Source of the DNA: Lachnospiraceae bacterium AC2028
Lineage (GTDB): Bacteria > Bacillota > Clostridia > Lachnospirales > Lachnospiraceae
NCBI GenBank assembly: GCA_000702685.1
Contig: JNJD01000006.1
Span: 620,001 to 684,000, forward strand
Length of the DNA: 64,000 nucleotides
Direction of reading: 5' to 3'
The notes beneath the pieces were generated by a model. It searched no databases. It had not been told where the DNA came from and worked only from the letters and a program-made list of their open reading frames with translations. Positions 36,512 through 44,330 of this stretch are shown one piece after another. The position numbers were made by a program, and so were the translations under genes. How positions within the stretch are numbered: the stretch's first letter is position 1; each line of letters opens with the position of its first letter.

Positions 36512-37639
36512 TCATACCGCAAAACTGATTTTTTGCATCTGTTCTTGCTTCGTTTCTTCCGGCAAATGATAGTAGCATCGCATCGTTATATCTAACGTCT
36601 TATGCCCTAATATCTTCTGCAATACGTGGGGCTGCATTCCTTGTTCTACGCATTCGGTTGCGAACGTATCACGGAAACAATGGGAAGAAAAATATTCTAC
36701 GTTGTGCCCGTCTTTGGATGCCTTCTTTAATATCCTTTCTATGCCCCTATCAAGGCTGCTGCATCGTATCATATTGCCATTGATACCCGTAAAGATAACG
36801 GAATCGATAGATACCACGGAATCATTAAGGATATTGTTATACGCCTGCTGCCTTTTCAGTACGTTCTTTGCTTCTTCCGTTAATGGCACATCCCTTTTGC
36901 TTGTTTGGGTTTTAGGCATTCCCGTATCGATCTTGCCTTCTATATCGTATGTAACCGTTCTCTGTACGTGAATAACGTTCTTCTTATAGTCTATATCGCT
37001 ATATCTTAATGCAGCTACTTCTGAAGGCCTTAAGCCCGTATAAAGCATGAATCTGAAGAAATTATCATATATAGTTTCCTTTGCATATTCAAAGAATATT
37101 CTCTGTTCTTCCGTGCTTAACGCCCTATGTATAGTGTTATACGCTTCATCCTTCTTTGTTTCCTTTATGGCCTTTATATCGCTTGCCGGATTATCTATAC
37201 GGATTCCGTCACGCATCGCATCACGCAAAACCATTTTTACAGTTAGAAGGGAATAGTTAGCGGTATGAACGGACACCTTCTTACTGATGCCGTGAATCAT
37301 ATTCTGTATTTCCCTACGTTCCAACCTTTGAACCTTTGTCTTGCCGATCACGGGGGAAATGTGCGTGTTATATGTGCTGATATATGAACGTAACGTGTTA
37401 GCCTTTACTTGCTTTACTTTCTTCCATTCTTCGAAATAATCATCAAGGGTAATGAGATTATTCTTCTTATACATACCGCTGCTTAATTTGGCACGCATAG
37501 AAAGTTCTGCATCCTTGCATTCTTTACGGGTCTTTCCGTATACAGAATACTGTTTGCCTTCAAACGTAAACCGCTTTTCATATAAGCCTTTGGATTCTTT
37601 GAATCTGATGCCGTCTACGGTCTTACCTTTTTTAGCCAT
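36512..37639 (-). CDS. Tyrosine recombinase (integrase of element 1)
   Basis: 375 residues. A short N-terminal arm-binding segment (IRFKESKGLYEKRFTFEGKQYSVYGKT), a SAM-like core-binding domain (about 65-150), and the catalytic domain with Arg in YTGLRPSEVAALR, His-x-x-Arg in SSHCFRDTFAT and the tyrosine in MRCYYHL near the end. Transcribed toward attL and ends 80 bp from it. Catalyses insertion and excision at tRNA-Lys. The small gene upstream ends one base before its start codon. Confidence 0.96.
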   Translation of the reverse strand: MAKKGKTVDGIRFKESKGLYEKRFTFEGKQYSVYGKTRKECKDAELSMRAKLSSGMYKKNNLITLDDYFEEWKKVKQVKANTLRSYISTYNTHISPVIGKTKVQRLERREIQNMIHGISKKVSVHTANYSLLTVKMVLRDAMRDGIRIDNPASDIKAIKETKKDEAYNTIHRALSTEEQRIFFEYAKETIYDNFFRFMLYTGLRPSEVAALRYSDIDYKKNVIHVQRTVTYDIEGKIDTGMPKTQTSKRDVPLTEEAKNVLKRQQAYNNILNDSVVSIDSVIFTGINGNMIRCSSLDRGIERILKKASKDGHNVEYFSSHCFRDTFATECVEQGMQPHVLQKILGHKTLDITMRCYYHLPEETKQEQMQKISFAV

Positions 37640-37640
37640 A

Positions 37641-37868
37641 TCATTTACCCCTTTCTAAATTATCTATCTCTAAAAACGTTTCAAGCGGTATATCAAGTGC
37701 TTTACATAGCTTGCTATATGTTATGCAATCCAACTTTCCCAATGCCCTTATCAGGTCAACCGCTTGTATAGATTCATTCTTTGATGCCTTATCAATAAGA
37801 TATTCCACTAAATACTTTGTTCTGTTGTCTGCCTTTGAATACAGTTCTATAAATTCTGCCTTATCCAT
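37641..37868 (-). CDS. Small hypothetical protein ahead of the integrase
   Basis: 75 residues, helical and charged: MDKAEFIELYSKADNRTKYLVEYLID, then IRALGKLDCITYSKLCKALDIPLETFLEID. The second half could form a helix-turn-helix (CITYSKLCKALDIPLETF). It ends one base before the integrase start, so both are translated together. Position fits a recombination directionality factor or integrase regulator; not recognised by sequence. Confidence 0.65.
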   Translation of the reverse strand: MDKAEFIELYSKADNRTKYLVEYLIDKASKNESIQAVDLIRALGKLDCITYSKLCKALDIPLETFLEIDNLERGK

Positions 37869-37896
37869 TTGATACCCCTTTCTGTTGTCTGTTGGT

Positions 37897-37993
37897 GTAT
37901 AGCGTTATACCTTGTTATGTATTGTATAGCGTTATACATATTTACGTCAAGAGATATACGGACATTTAATAATCTGCTAATATAACGTTATAC
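37897..37993. promoter_or_regulatory. Three palindromic operators between divergent genes of element 1
   Basis: GTATAGCGTTATAC at 37897-37910 and 37924-37937, and ATATAACGTTATAC at 37980-37993. They lie between the integrase operon (minus) and the ribbon-helix-helix gene (plus), the likely binder. Confidence 0.75.
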
Positions 37994-38018
37994 TTTCACT
38001 AACGAGGGATATAAGCCT

Positions 38019-38216
38019 ATGAAAGAAAAGAAGGAATCATCATATACGCCTGCAAGAAAGAAGGCACTATATGAACACGCTAAAAAAATCGATAGAATCT
38101 ATGTAACCGTTCCAAAAGGGAAAAAGGCGATTATAGAAGAAGCTGCATCTGCTTCGGGAAAGTCTGTTAATCAGTTCATCAACGATCTAATCGATGAAAA
38201 GATAAACGGGAAATAG
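38019..38216 (+). CDS. Ribbon-helix-helix regulator (Arc-like)
   Basis: 65 residues. A basic N-terminus (SSYTPARKKALYEHAKK) precedes DRIYVTVPKGKKAIIEEAASASGKSVNQFINDLIDEKI, the beta strand plus two helices of an Arc/MetJ-type fold. GAGGG lies ten bases before the ATG. Probable repressor of itself and of the divergent integrase operon through the three nearby palindromes. Confidence 0.85.
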   Translation: MKEKKESSYTPARKKALYEHAKKIDRIYVTVPKGKKAIIEEAASASGKSVNQFINDLIDEKINGK

Positions 38217-38223
38217 AAGGGAA

Positions 38224-38655
38224 TTACCATATAAGCATTTCAGGGGCATTCTTCTGAAGAAAGCTATCTGTTAATGCCTTTACTGTATACCCCTTGCCGT
38301 ATTCCTTTATCGGGTCTATCCATATCCCGTTGGTATAGATACTTGTTACGATGCAATCTTTCAGATATACCTTTTCGCCTTCCGGCACGTTGTGAGAACA
38401 TACAAAAACTACGGCAGGCTTATCTTTGCTTGATATATCTTTTACTAACCTTTCAAGGGTTATCTTCTGCCCTATCGGGGGCATACTGTTTCCGTGCTTA
38501 CATTCAAATATTACCCACGCTTTACCCACGGCATCCATAATTGCATCAACGTCCATAATGGGTACTATCTCTTTACCACGCACGCAATAAATCATGCCGT
38601 CAAATAAAACACGTTCTTCCAAATACTTGCTTGACCTAATCCGTTTATCGTCCAT
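38224..38655 (-). CDS. Nuclease-like protein with D-ExK motif
   Basis: 143 residues. IMDVDAIMDAVGKAWVIFECKHG (about 33-55) shows the D...E-x-K spacing of the PD-(D/E)xK nuclease fold, followed by a strand-rich segment (KPAVVFVCSHNV) and an aromatic C-terminus. It may be a restriction-like or replication-associated nuclease of the element, or an anti-phage factor. Fold call is by motif only. It ends 8 bp from the convergent RHH gene. Confidence 0.6.
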   Translation of the reverse strand: MDDKRIRSSKYLEERVLFDGMIYCVRGKEIVPIMDVDAIMDAVGKAWVIFECKHGNSMPPIGQKITLERLVKDISSKDKPAVVFVCSHNVPEGEKVYLKDCIVTSIYTNGIWIDPIKEYGKGYTVKALTDSFLQKNAPEMLIW

Positions 38656-38667
38656 AACTAAACACCT

Positions 38668-39009
38668 TTATTCTTCTTCATAAATGCTACGTATAAGCAT
38701 TTCCATTTTTGCTGCTGCATCGTTCTGTTCTTCTTCCGGCAACATAGATACAAGGGTACTTATGATATCGCTATACGTGGGAAGGATCGTGTTATACAGA
38801 ATCAAGGAATCATATGCCCCTTCCCGTAATATGAATATCTGCAATTCCTGAAGCATCACGGAATAGAATGCAGCACTCTTTATTACGTCTTTTAAGGCCT
38901 TTTCTTTTGTCTGCCCTACATTCTCAAAGATGCCCGTTAATCTTTGTTCTTCAGCCTTTATAAGGCTTTCTCTTTTCTGTTCTGTAAATACGTTGTTAAA
39001 TGCCTTCAT
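38668..39009 (-). CDS. Hypothetical helical protein of element 1
   Basis: About 113 residues from the start at 39009 (AAAGG nine bases upstream; two earlier ATGs at 39015 and 39036 are poorer). Almost entirely helical: KAFNNVFTEQKRESLIKAEEQRLTGIF then LQELQIFILREGAYDSLILYNTILP, with an acidic end. It lies 12 bp before the nuclease-like gene in the same direction, so the two may work together. Not recognised. Confidence 0.6.
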   Translation of the reverse strand: MKAFNNVFTEQKRESLIKAEEQRLTGIFENVGQTKEKALKDVIKSAAFYSVMLQELQIFILREGAYDSLILYNTILPTYSDIISTLVSMLPEEEQNDAAAKMEMLIRSIYEEE

Positions 39010-39255
39010 ACGCATATGCCTTTCTAAAAGTTCCACCGAAAAGGAAAAGGATTATGTAAACCTATGCCGAATTATTTGTATAACTTGTTATGCGAGATAT
39101 AACGCCCTATTTAGCACGGGTAAATAAAGGAATATCAATTCTACCAACCACTACATAAAAGCCCCGTTATGGGCATAATATGGACGTTAGGCAGCAGGCG
39201 TAAAGCCGTGTGCCGTTTCAATGTGTAGAATTTTCCCCTATGCTTTCCCTATGCC

Positions 39256-39747
39256 CTACATAGATACATCAATATTTAAACGGGCACTTATTTTCTGCAT
39301 CAAAAGCCTATCTGCATCCGTCATAATATCTACGTTTAAATTCTCTGAAGGCTTTTCGCCTACGGTATCCCTTATCACTTCAAAGGCGTGTACAGAACCT
39401 TCTAATGCCTTATCACATAATGCCTTTACAATCGCTTCCCTATATGTAACGCCTGCTTCTACTTCGGTATCTAATAGGGCTTCGATAGCTTCTCTAAACG
39501 TTCTTCTACGTTCCCACATTTCAGCCGTGGCCTGCCCACCTTTTCGGCAATTCTCTAACGTCTGTTTATCGCCCTTCTTCCCGAACGTGAGATACCCTTT
39601 ACTGTTAGATATCTTTCCGGCATCGGATACTATCCCGTTAGGTAAATACTTCAAGTGAGACATAAACACATCATCAGCAATTACGGGTCTGCCCTTTTCA
39701 TCCGTGGGGGCATTCGCTATCAGTTCTTCAAGTTCATAGTTATTCAT
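39256..39747 (-). CDS. Terminase-small-subunit-like protein (KGG motif)
   Basis: 163 residues from the start at 39747 (AAAGGGA eight bases upstream; the longer frame would begin at a GTG inside that site). NCRKGGQATAEMWERRRTFREAIEALL and YREAIVKALCDKALEGSVHAFEVIRDTVGEKPSENLNVD match the pattern of small phage proteins annotated as terminase small subunit or DNA-binding KGG proteins. If it is a TerS homologue, the element could be packaged by a helper phage, as in phage-inducible islands. Homology is by pattern only. Confidence 0.55.
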   Translation of the reverse strand: MNNYELEELIANAPTDEKGRPVIADDVFMSHLKYLPNGIVSDAGKISNSKGYLTFGKKGDKQTLENCRKGGQATAEMWERRRTFREAIEALLDTEVEAGVTYREAIVKALCDKALEGSVHAFEVIRDTVGEKPSENLNVDIMTDADRLLMQKISARLNIDVSM

Positions 39748-39819
39748 TCTGCCGTTCCCTTTCTGCACGCTGTTATGAATAGAAAGTTACATATCCTGCC
39801 ATATATAGATATTAGTGCC

Positions 39820-39969
39820 CTATGGTGTACTGTATAAATGAGTGAAAAGTGTTACAAACCCACTATTTACAAGGCTTACAAGGGAATGCCGTATTTACGC
39901 CTAAAACAAGCATTTTACCGTTTTACTGTTCACTATGGTGTACTGTATTGTTCACTATGGTGTACCGCT
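39820..39969. repeat. Iteron-like repeats next to the rep gene
   Basis: CTATGGTGTAC(T/C)G occurs at 39820, 39933 and 39955. The last two are 22 bp apart and part of a longer direct repeat (TTCACTATGGTGTAC), ending at the rep stop codon. The 220-bp gap has no gene. A replication origin is a reasonable guess. Confidence 0.65.
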
Positions 39970-40447
39970 ATTTTTTCCATTCATTAGAAAACTGATAAAC
40001 GGTAACATTAGTATTCCAACCGCCATATCTTCCCTTACCGCCATATGCAACTTTGATAAATCCCTTTTCCTTAAGTTCCTTCATCAGCTTTGTAACATAG
40101 TTCTTTTTAAGCCCGTATGCTTCCATATGCTTTGTTGTAAATACAAAGTAATTGCTTGTGTACTTTGTTCTCTTATTTGGCATAGCTTCATCAAGTATCT
40201 GCCCTTCAGACATACCGAGATCAAAAATACGGTTATAATCTTCAAGTGCATTCTTTAGGCAAGCCCTTTGCATATCTGATGCTTTATGAACACATAGGAT
40301 TATGTATAAAAGCCTTGCTGCAATAGTTAGGTTTTGGAATGATTTACTTTCAAACAGTTCCGGCACTAACATCGCAAACTTATTCGAAAGCAGCGATACA
40401 TCAACGTCATAAACATATTCGGGAATTTTTGGATTTCCTTTTGCCAT
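39968..40447 (-). CDS. Replication initiator-like winged-helix protein
   Basis: 159 residues. VPELFESKSFQNLTIAARLLYIILCVHKAS (about 28-57) resembles the first helix-turn-helix region of RepA_N initiators; the C-terminal half (KKNYVTKLMKELKEKGFIKVAYGG) forms a typical winged helix. Shorter than most RepA_N proteins. Iteron-like repeats lie directly downstream. A transcription factor is the main alternative. Confidence 0.6.
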   Translation of the reverse strand: MAKGNPKIPEYVYDVDVSLLSNKFAMLVPELFESKSFQNLTIAARLLYIILCVHKASDMQRACLKNALEDYNRIFDLGMSEGQILDEAMPNKRTKYTSNYFVFTTKHMEAYGLKKNYVTKLMKELKEKGFIKVAYGGKGRYGGWNTNVTVYQFSNEWKK

Positions 40448-40500
40448 ACGCCTGCTGCCTTCTTTGGTCTTTTGCTTGATTTCCGTGTATCTTCATATCG

Positions 40501-40701
40501 TTACGCCCTTTTCTGCATCGATTCGATATAATCTTCCAAAATATCCTTGCGATATCTTGCGATGCTTCCGATTTTCATTTTTGCATCACATTCCTTTGCA
40601 AGTTTCTTTATCGTGGATGCCGACATATTGAAGAATGAAACGGCATCTTGTAGCTGAAGATAGTTCGTATCCGAATCTGCTTTATACATTCTCTTTTTCA
40701 T
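40501..40701 (-). CDS. Excisionase/MerR-like small DNA-binding protein
   Basis: 66 residues from the start at 40701 (AAGGG five bases upstream; earlier ATGs lack a site). YLQLQDAVSFFNMSASTIKKLAKECDAKMKIGSIARYRKDILEDYI is the Xis/DUF6462-type winged helix that bends DNA. Located first in the minus-strand run of element 1, divergent from the XRE repressor. Probably the recombination directionality factor or an activator. Confidence 0.75.
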   Translation of the reverse strand: MKKRMYKADSDTNYLQLQDAVSFFNMSASTIKKLAKECDAKMKIGSIARYRKDILEDYIESMQKRA

Positions 40702-40870
40702 ATCTTCCCTTTCTGCATATAGCATTCTCTGTTGTTGTCTTTTCTGCATTGGCCTTTGCAATTAAAGGTTATCATGCGTTGTACGTGGTTACAAACGGTT
40801 GTACAAACATATTTTCGTAGTTTATAATAGATAAAAAGTGTTTTAAACCACGTAAAGGAGATTCAAGCAA

Positions 40871-41914
40871 ATGGAAAGATACAAGAAGATAGCCGAATCC
40901 GGCACTACACGCCCAAAATATCAAGAAATAGACCCACGTTATACATTTGGCACGCAGCTTGAAAAACTAAAAAAAGAGTTTTCAAAAACAAATAATGATA
41001 TAGCAAATGATATACAACAGTATTTTGACAATGACGAATCTGCCGCCAAAGGGTCAACGGTTAATTGTTGGGTTAATCATGAAAACATACCTGAAGCTGA
41101 TTTATTACTTGCATTAGCTAATATATATAAGCCCTTCTCTTTGGATTATCTTTTCGGCCTATCAGATAATCCCGATAAATGGTTAGACAATATATGCGAT
41201 TACACGGGGTTATCGTGGAAAGCAATAGATCACTTGAAGAAATTAAGCAAGAAACACAAAGATACGCTAAATGCCGTTCTTGAAAGCGAATACATAGAAG
41301 ATATCGTTCAATGCATAGAATCATCAAAAGGAGAAAAGCATCACGTATTAAGGGATGAATACAACGCGCTTGATTATATAAAAAAATATATAGAAGATTT
41401 TTACTGTTCTTATTCTGAAAACGAAAAAGCCCCTATAAAGCCTGAATTAGATTCATTACAACATAAGATAGAACGCCTATCAGATGAAGCCATTAACAAG
41501 CCTTTTGATAAGGTTAACGGTGGTTCTGTATCTGCCTTTGAGATAGCAGCATATAAATTACGTTTACAAGAATCATTTAATGAGTTTTTTAATAACATTG
41601 TTCCCAAATTAAAATCATTTCACTATCAAGATTTAAAAGATATTTTTGATAAGTTCATTAAGCCTACAGAAGCTATAGGCGGCTATTCTGAAGAATACTT
41701 TGTAAAAATATTAATGCCTTTGGCACGTATTATTACACAAGAAAAAATACCGCAATATCATAAAGATTCCGAAGAAGGAATAGTAATTGAGAATGAAGAA
41801 ACACAAAAGAAGATATCTGCCCTATATGAAAAAGCCCAAAAGATAATAGAAGAATCCGGCAACTATAAATCTATAAAACCCACCAAAAAGAAAAGCCAAC
41901 GGAAGAAAGTATAA
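40871..41914 (+). CDS. XRE-family regulator with long C-terminal domain
   Basis: 347 residues. The N-terminal helix-turn-helix covers about residues 27-85 (GTQLEKLKKEFSKTNNDIANDIQQYF, then VNCWVNHENIPEADLLLALANIY and YLFGLSD, typical of XRE proteins). A long, mostly helical, lysine/glutamate-rich C-terminus follows, ending in a basic tail KPTKKKSQRKK. AAAGGAG lies ten bases before the start. Divergent from the replication genes: the likely master repressor of element 1. Confidence 0.85.
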   Translation: MERYKKIAESGTTRPKYQEIDPRYTFGTQLEKLKKEFSKTNNDIANDIQQYFDNDESAAKGSTVNCWVNHENIPEADLLLALANIYKPFSLDYLFGLSDNPDKWLDNICDYTGLSWKAIDHLKKLSKKHKDTLNAVLESEYIEDIVQCIESSKGEKHHVLRDEYNALDYIKKYIEDFYCSYSENEKAPIKPELDSLQHKIERLSDEAINKPFDKVNGGSVSAFEIAAYKLRLQESFNEFFNNIVPKLKSFHYQDLKDIFDKFIKPTEAIGGYSEEYFVKILMPLARIITQEKIPQYHKDSEEGIVIENEETQKKISALYEKAQKIIEESGNYKSIKPTKKKSQRKKV

Positions 41915-41930
41915 CAGTTATACAAAAAAG

Positions 41931-41959
41931 ACCCCGGAGATTGATCCGGGGTATTTTAT
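41931..41959. terminator. Bidirectional terminator
   Basis: CCCCGG/CCGGGG stem with T-rich flanks on both strands, between the convergent XRE gene and the membrane protein gene. Confidence 0.88.
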
Positions 41960-41970
41960 TGCTTATGGAC

Positions 41971-42687
41971 TTATAGGTTTAAATCTTTTTTTCGAGTATA
42001 CAATGGAGGAAATGATCCGAGACAAACAGCAACAGTACCCACAAGTGAAAAGTCAGTTAATGTAAAGTATATTGCTGCCATAATTAAAGTTGCGATAAAA
42101 CCGATTATCAAAGAACGTTTGTCCGTTAAAAGAAGAGAAAGTTTACAAACTCCCAAATATAAAGAGAAACCCACAATCAAAATGTATGCTATGCTGATAA
42201 GGGCTGTCGTTGCTGTGTCAGTAAAATCCATTCTAAAGACTAAATAAATTGCCACTCCGTATAAAACTGCATAAATGGCAAATAGGCCACCAATATAACC
42301 TAATGCCTTTAAAACACTATTAGATGTTGGTTTATGTTGGATTATGTTTGATGAATTGCTATAAGGATTTGCGTTGTTATAGGGATTTATATTGCTGTAT
42401 GGACTTTTTATTTCCGGATCGCCCATATCTCCATAAACGGCATGATGGTAAACTGTATCAACCGTTATTCCAGATTGGATCATTCTCTGAACATAGATGC
42501 TATAGTTTTCAACTATCTTGTCCCGCAACTTCATAGGATTTTGATAATCCTTTATTTCATTAAAAGTGCTTTCAAGATATGTCTTAAACTGCGGGTCTTT
42601 TGCGGAATTAAGAAGACAGTTAAGTTCATAAGTCACTTGTTCTTCTTCACTATCAAAGACCATATTAGTGCCGTTATATGTTGCCAT
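41971..42687 (-). CDS. Membrane protein of element 1
   Basis: About 238 residues from the start at 42687. A soluble helical N-terminal half (EEEQVTYELNCLLNSAKDPQFK) and an Asn/Tyr/Ser-rich linker with repeated NPYNNANPYSN are followed by four membrane helices in the last 105 residues. Linkers of this type are common in Lachnospiraceae membrane proteins. Function unknown; a surface-exclusion or defence role cannot be judged. Confidence 0.7.
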   Translation of the reverse strand: MATYNGTNMVFDSEEEQVTYELNCLLNSAKDPQFKTYLESTFNEIKDYQNPMKLRDKIVENYSIYVQRMIQSGITVDTVYHHAVYGDMGDPEIKSPYSNINPYNNANPYSNSSNIIQHKPTSNSVLKALGYIGGLFAIYAVLYGVAIYLVFRMDFTDTATTALISIAYILIVGFSLYLGVCKLSLLLTDKRSLIIGFIATLIMAAIYFTLTDFSLVGTVAVCLGSFPPLYTRKKDLNL

Positions 42688-42944
42688 AGCATCCACCTTT
42701 CTAAACATTGCCCCTTACAAGCCAATTATAACATAACAAAGTTATACTAACTGTGATATAATAGAGTTTGTAAAGGGTATCCCCCCTTTGTAGTTGTTTC
42801 TTTAGCGGCCTGACCGTGAAAGGTGGGCCGCTATTGTATTGCTTTTTTGGGGTGAAATAAAAGGGAAATGAAGCTATTTTCAGATAAAAAATTTTAGAAA
42901 AATAGGGAAGTTAAAAGGACACCCCCGTAGGAATGCCCCTTGTT

Positions 42945-43466
42945 TTAAAGGATTTGGTAGCCAAGCAACGCTGCTATACTCAACGCCACTAATACGGCAA
43001 TGATTACAGCTAATATAATACGATCCTGCTTCTTCGTCTTTCTCATTTTAGATATCTTTGCAAGCATTTCATCACGATAACTTGCATATCTCGGTCCGAT
43101 CAAGCACCGGTTTATTATCTCTTCTGCTTTATCAGGATCAATGTTAGGGTTTAAAAATCCATTGTCAGTCCATATAGTGAAGTATTCTTTCCTCGGATCA
43201 GTAGCGTAGTAATATAAAAAGTCATTCTTTAATCGTTCGTCTTTGGTTACAAGCCAATTCTCAAACATGGTATCAGCGTCCAAGTGACCACTTACATTGA
43301 TATTAGCCCCTTGAATATTAATGTTCGCATTACTGACATTAAACTTATTGATGGCCTGATCTACGATATAAGGCGTATTACAGTAAGGGCATATCGCTGC
43401 ATCTTTAGTATTGTCTACTTCTAATGTTCCACCGCAGTTAGTACACTGTGCTTTTACTAATGGCAT
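42945..43466 (-). CDS. Zinc-ribbon protein with C-terminal membrane anchor
   Basis: 173 residues. VKAQCTNCGGTLEVDNTKDAAICPYCNTPY (about 4-33) is a CxxC...CxxC ribbon. A middle segment with INIQGANINVSG repeats and a helical part (DERLKNDFLYYYATDPRKEYF) precede one membrane helix at the end (about 150-172). Last gene before attR of element 1. Similar ribbon proteins occur elsewhere in the window (9383-10021), so it may be cargo of host origin. Confidence 0.75.
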   Translation of the reverse strand: MPLVKAQCTNCGGTLEVDNTKDAAICPYCNTPYIVDQAINKFNVSNANINIQGANINVSGHLDADTMFENWLVTKDERLKNDFLYYYATDPRKEYFTIWTDNGFLNPNIDPDKAEEIINRCLIGPRYASYRDEMLAKISKMRKTKKQDRIILAVIIAVLVALSIAALLGYQIL

Positions 43467-43745
43467 ATTTGACTCCTTTCAGTTGGGGATATAGGTATTT
43501 TACCATACAAAAGCTATGGGAGAAAAATTTTCTATCGGACATATAGACGTTAAACAAGGCACGGGGGTAGTCAAGGGTATGGGGGTATACCTACGGCCTA
43601 CGATCCCGATAGAACACATAGAAAAAACGCCCGTCTTTATACAAAAGAAGCAGGCGTTTTTCTTTTACACGGATTTTCAAGCACCTTTATTATACTATCC
43701 GATGCCTTAAGATTCAATGTTTATGCACCTTTGAAGGCTATTCTT
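43467..43745. other. Intergenic region before attR
   Basis: No convincing gene. A 64-codon plus-strand frame (43516-43710) has no recognisable features and runs through a hairpin-forming AACGCC...GGCGTT stretch (about 43627-43659) with T-rich end, which looks like a terminator. Confidence 0.5.
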
Positions 43746-43778
43746 GTACCCTAATTTGTACCCTAAAATGTACCCTAA
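43746..43778. promoter_or_regulatory. Arm-type integrase repeats, right (3 copies)
   Basis: GTACCCTAA at 43746, 43758 and 43770, each 12 bp apart, 108 bp from attR. Same word and spacing as at the left end. Confidence 0.85.
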
Positions 43779-43841
43779 AACCTATTGAATACGTATACCT
43801 ATACACACCTATACATACCATTCCATACAATAAGAGAAAAT

Positions 43842-43873
43842 TAAAAGGAAGCCCGTGTATTCAAGGCTTCCTT
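43842..43873 (-). terminator. Terminator of the intact tRNA-Lys
   Basis: Minus-strand AAGGAAGCC-type stem (GGAAGCC/GGCTTCC) with a T-rich tail, brought in by element 1 next to the reconstructed tRNA. Confidence 0.75.
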
Positions 43874-43885
43874 ACTCTTTTAAGC

Positions 43886-43933
43886 GTGAGACACGAGGGA
43901 ATCGAACCCTCGACAACTTGATTAAAAGTCAAG
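43886..43933 (-). repeat. att site copy 2, inside intact tRNA-Lys
   Basis: 48 bp identical to 36384-36431; covers the 3' half of the functional tRNA-Lys including the anticodon arm. Confidence 0.95.
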
Positions 43934-43959
43934 TGCTCTACCGACTGAGCTAGTGTCTC
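43887..43959 (-). tRNA. tRNA-Lys(TTT)
   Basis: Acceptor GAGACAC/GTGTCTC, discriminator A, anticodon stem CTTGA/TCAAG with loop CTTTTAA, anticodon TTT. Its 3' part derives from element 1. Part of a Arg-His-Gln-Lys tRNA cluster. Confidence 0.96.
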
Positions 43960-43964
43960 AAATA

Positions 43965-44036
43965 CAGGGCTAGCGGGATTCGAACCCACGAGTGCAGGAG
44001 TCAAAGTCCTGTGCCTTACCGCTTGGCGATAGCCCT
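43965..44036 (-). tRNA. tRNA-Gln(TTG)
   Basis: Acceptor AGGGCTA/TAGCCCT, discriminator G, anticodon stem CAGGA/TCCTG with loop CTTTGAC, anticodon TTG. Five bases from tRNA-Lys. Confidence 0.95.
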
Positions 44037-44069
44037 ACGGCCGGTCCGAACGCATGTGCCTGCGGTCAT

Positions 44070-44092
44070 AAAAAAACGCCTTATATGGCGTT
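44070..44092 (-). terminator. Terminator after tRNA-His
   Basis: Minus-strand AACGCC/GGCGTT stem with a six-base loop and a T7 run between tRNA-His and tRNA-Gln. Confidence 0.85.
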
Positions 44093-44094
44093 AG

Positions 44095-44169
44095 GGTGGG
44101 TAGAGGGACTCGAACCCTCGACCTTCAGAACCACAATCTGACGCGCTAACCAACTGTGCTACACCCACC
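44095..44169 (-). tRNA. tRNA-His(GTG)
   Basis: Acceptor GTGGGTG/TACCCAC with the extra G-1 opposite C73 that identifies tRNA-His; anticodon stem TCAGA/TCTGA with loop TTGTGGT, anticodon GTG. Confidence 0.96.
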
Positions 44170-44174
44170 ATAAA

Positions 44175-44248
<74 letters not shown>

Positions 44249-44330
44249 AAAACAGACAACGACTATATTATCTAAAATAGGTCGCTCTGTCAAGAAAAAA
44301 TGCCTTATTTTTTTAATGATACAAACCTTA

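Larger units (their letters stand above)
36432..43933. mobile_element. Integrative element 1 (about 7.5 kb) in tRNA-Lys
   Basis: Bounded by the 48-bp att repeats, with an integrase gene next to one end pointing to it. The content is a compact set: integrase, small regulators, a nuclease-like protein, TerS-like protein, replication protein, excisionase-like protein and an XRE repressor, mostly minus strand. Its genes have lower GC and many TATA-rich stretches compared with the flanking housekeeping genes. There are no conjugation genes and no phage structural genes, so it is a mobilisable or phage-satellite-like island rather than an ICE or full prophage. The intact tRNA was restored by the element's own copy of the 3' end. 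Confidence 0.93.

Noticed and set aside
43516-43710. A 64-codon plus-strand frame near attR
   Set aside because: No ribosome site of note, no recognisable features, and it spans a terminator-like hairpin.
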